The notes below the pieces were generated by a model, which saw only the letters and a program-made list of their open reading frames with translations, did no database searches and was not told the DNA's origin. Shown here piece by piece: positions 6,778-7,494 of a DNA stretch of 7,494 nucleotides. Each line of letters starts with the position of its first letter. Within the stretch, counting starts at the first letter, position 1. The stretch is taken from the NCBI GenBank assembly GCA_046160675.1, contig JBJXHH010000054.1:1-7494 (forward strand). The letters run 5' to 3'. The stretch comes from JACMJP01 sp046160675. Lineage in GTDB: Bacteria > Bacteroidota > Bacteroidia > Chitinophagales > BACL12. A program made the position numbers and the translations under genes.

Positions 6778-6802
6778 ATTCATCTTTTGTAATGACCAAT
6801 AT

Positions 6803-6810
6803 CATATTTG
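6803..6810 (+). promoter_or_regulatory. Candidate -7 promoter element for the lipoprotein gene
   Basis: CATATTTG differs from TAnnTTTG only at the first base and lies 42 bases before the lipoprotein ATG, almost the same distance as the similar box ahead of the four-gene operon. A TTTG (6786-6789) sits 13 bases upstream, closer than the usual -33 spacing, so the assignment is tentative. Confidence 0.35.
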
Positions 6811-6852
6811 CAGTGGTTTTTATTGCAGACCTTTAACACAAATAATATAAAA

Positions 6853-7329
6853 ATGAAAAAGCTGATAGTAATACCGCTATTTACATTGCTAATTATGTTA
6901 GCAGGATGCGGAGAGAGTGATAAGAAAAATAAACAACCTGTTAATGCCGAAACGGATACCCTTCAGCAAAAACATGAGAGCGAAAATGAGGGCGAAGAAG
7001 CAGAGAAAGCCGGTAAGGTGGTTTTAAATAATGGTGCTAAATGGCAAGCCAATAGTGCAACAACAGAAGGTATTCAAAATATGTTGTCTATGGTAAATGA
7101 GTATATAAACAAAGGCGACACCGATAGCCAACAGTTAAGCGAGAATTTGGAAAAAGAATTCAATACCATTTTACAAAAATGCACGATGACAGGTGAAGCA
7201 CACGACCAATTACACAACTTCTTACTTCCGTTGAGAGAAAAAATCGAGCAGTTGAAAGAGAAAAAAAATGTCGAAGCCGTAAAGGATATTCAGTCTTATA
7301 TCAATAACTATTACAACTATTTTGAATAG
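6853..7329 (+). CDS. Small lipoprotein of unknown function with Cys/His motif
   Basis: This 158-residue protein starts MKKLIVIPLF and has a clear lipobox, Leu-Ala-Gly-Cys19, so it should be lipid-anchored. Residue 20 is Gly, so no early acidic retention signal decides the membrane. An acidic, disordered linker follows (about residues 21-55, Glu/Lys/Gln-rich). The folded part begins with VVLNNGAKWQAN, continues with helices around NMLSMVNEYINKG and QLSENLEKEFNTILQKC, and has Cys110-Thr-Met-Thr-Gly-Glu-Ala-His117-x3-His121, a spacing that could hold a metal. The C-terminus is helical (KIEQLKEKKNVEAVKDIQSYINNYYNYFE without its first residues). I chose this ATG over one at 6808 because only this start puts the signal peptide at the N-terminus. 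It is probably translated with the cupin 4 bases downstream. I do not recognise a named function. Confidence 0.88.
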   Translation: MKKLIVIPLFTLLIMLAGCGESDKKNKQPVNAETDTLQQKHESENEGEEAEKAGKVVLNNGAKWQANSATTEGIQNMLSMVNEYINKGDTDSQQLSENLEKEFNTILQKCTMTGEAHDQLHNFLLPLREKIEQLKEKKNVEAVKDIQSYINNYYNYFE

Positions 7330-7333
7330 TGCT

Positions 7334-7494
7334 ATGAGTAACTTAATAGAAACAGCAAGAATATTTGTGCCTGCGGAAAGTATTGAATATGCCGACGGTT
7401 CAGTGGTAAGCAAAACCATTGTAAAAAAGCCAACAGGTAACATCACATTATTTGCTTTTGACAAAGGCGAAGGATTAGCCGAACACAGTTCACC
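7334..7494 (+). CDS. Second small cupin protein, 3' end beyond the window
   Basis: The ATG at 7334 opens a frame that runs without a stop to the window end (53 full codons). The product starts MSNLIETARIFVPAES, continues with SVVSKTIVKKPTGNITLF, and reaches FAFDKGEGLAEHSSP, which is the typical first half of a short single-domain cupin with the motif-1 histidine at His51. Family members with this N-terminus are usually about 110 residues, so roughly half is visible. No signal peptide, so cytosolic. It lies 4 bases after the lipoprotein gene and is likely in the same transcript. It is clearly different from the cupin at 5142, so the two are not a recent duplication. Confidence 0.85.
   Translation, partial: MSNLIETARIFVPAESIEYADGSVVSKTIVKKPTGNITLFAFDKGEGLAEHSS

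Larger units (their letters stand above)
6470..6780. repeat. Second structured non-coding block
   Basis: No gene is supported in this stretch; the open frames seen on both strands overlap each other and do not resemble proteins. It contains several dyads: ATTGT/ACAAT (6494-6498, 6505-6509), the palindrome GCTTGCAAGC within 6586-6595, AACTGT/ACAGTT (6668-6673, 6687-6692), and a compact imperfect palindrome at 6726-6772. A T run (6540-6547) and an A-rich tract (about 6570-6584) divide it. It looks like a composite dispersed element or an untranslated structured RNA placed between the four-gene operon and the lipoprotein gene. Confidence 0.45.

Noticed and set aside
6537..6779. Overlapping open frames on both strands (6588-6776 + and 6537-6779 -)
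   Set aside because: They overlap each other within a hairpin-rich region, have odd residue composition, and have no recognisable domain.
6808..6852. Upstream in-frame start extending the lipoprotein by 15 residues
   Set aside because: It would bury the lipoprotein signal inside the protein; the start at 6853 puts it at the N-terminus.

Overview
The base composition and gene style suggest a Bacteroidota bacterium. Coding sequence is AT-rich, ribosome-binding sites are weak or absent, two sites resemble the Bacteroidota -7 element (TAnnTTTG), and several proteins have the look of families from that phylum. A Chitinophagaceae-like relative is my guess; the sequence alone does not settle the genus. 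All genes read on the + strand.

Left part (1-3960): a two-gene signalling unit. A soluble histidine kinase of 1156 residues with seven consecutive PAS domains is followed after 2 bases by a single-domain response regulator of 130 residues. The upstream edge holds a perfect 14-bp palindrome and perhaps the last codons of another gene.

Middle gap (3961-4465): no convincing gene. It contains a GC-richer block (about 52% by hand count, against about 33% just before the next gene) built around a 19-bp inverted repeat, then a strong two-way terminator-like hairpin, then an AT-rich promoter region.

Right part (4466-6469): a tight four-gene operon. It encodes a small exported helical protein with a CxxC pair, a cupin, a flavodoxin/ferredoxin-NADP reductase-like flavoprotein without an iron-sulfur domain, and a 73-residue acidic protein of unknown function. 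The joints are 1, 24 and 5 bases, so co-expression is very likely.

Second gap (6470-6852): another non-coding block with a weak terminator, several hairpins and a compact imperfect palindrome whose ending resembles the first block.

Right edge (6853-7494): a small lipoprotein with a Cys/His motif, and 4 bases later the start of a second cupin, cut by the window end.

Taken together, the right half looks like a small accessory redox or stress module: flavin reductase, two cupins and two exported helical proteins with possible metal-binding Cys/His residues. The two structured intergenic blocks flank the four-gene operon. The function of the module is inference. No tRNA, rRNA, CRISPR array, transposase or integrase is visible.
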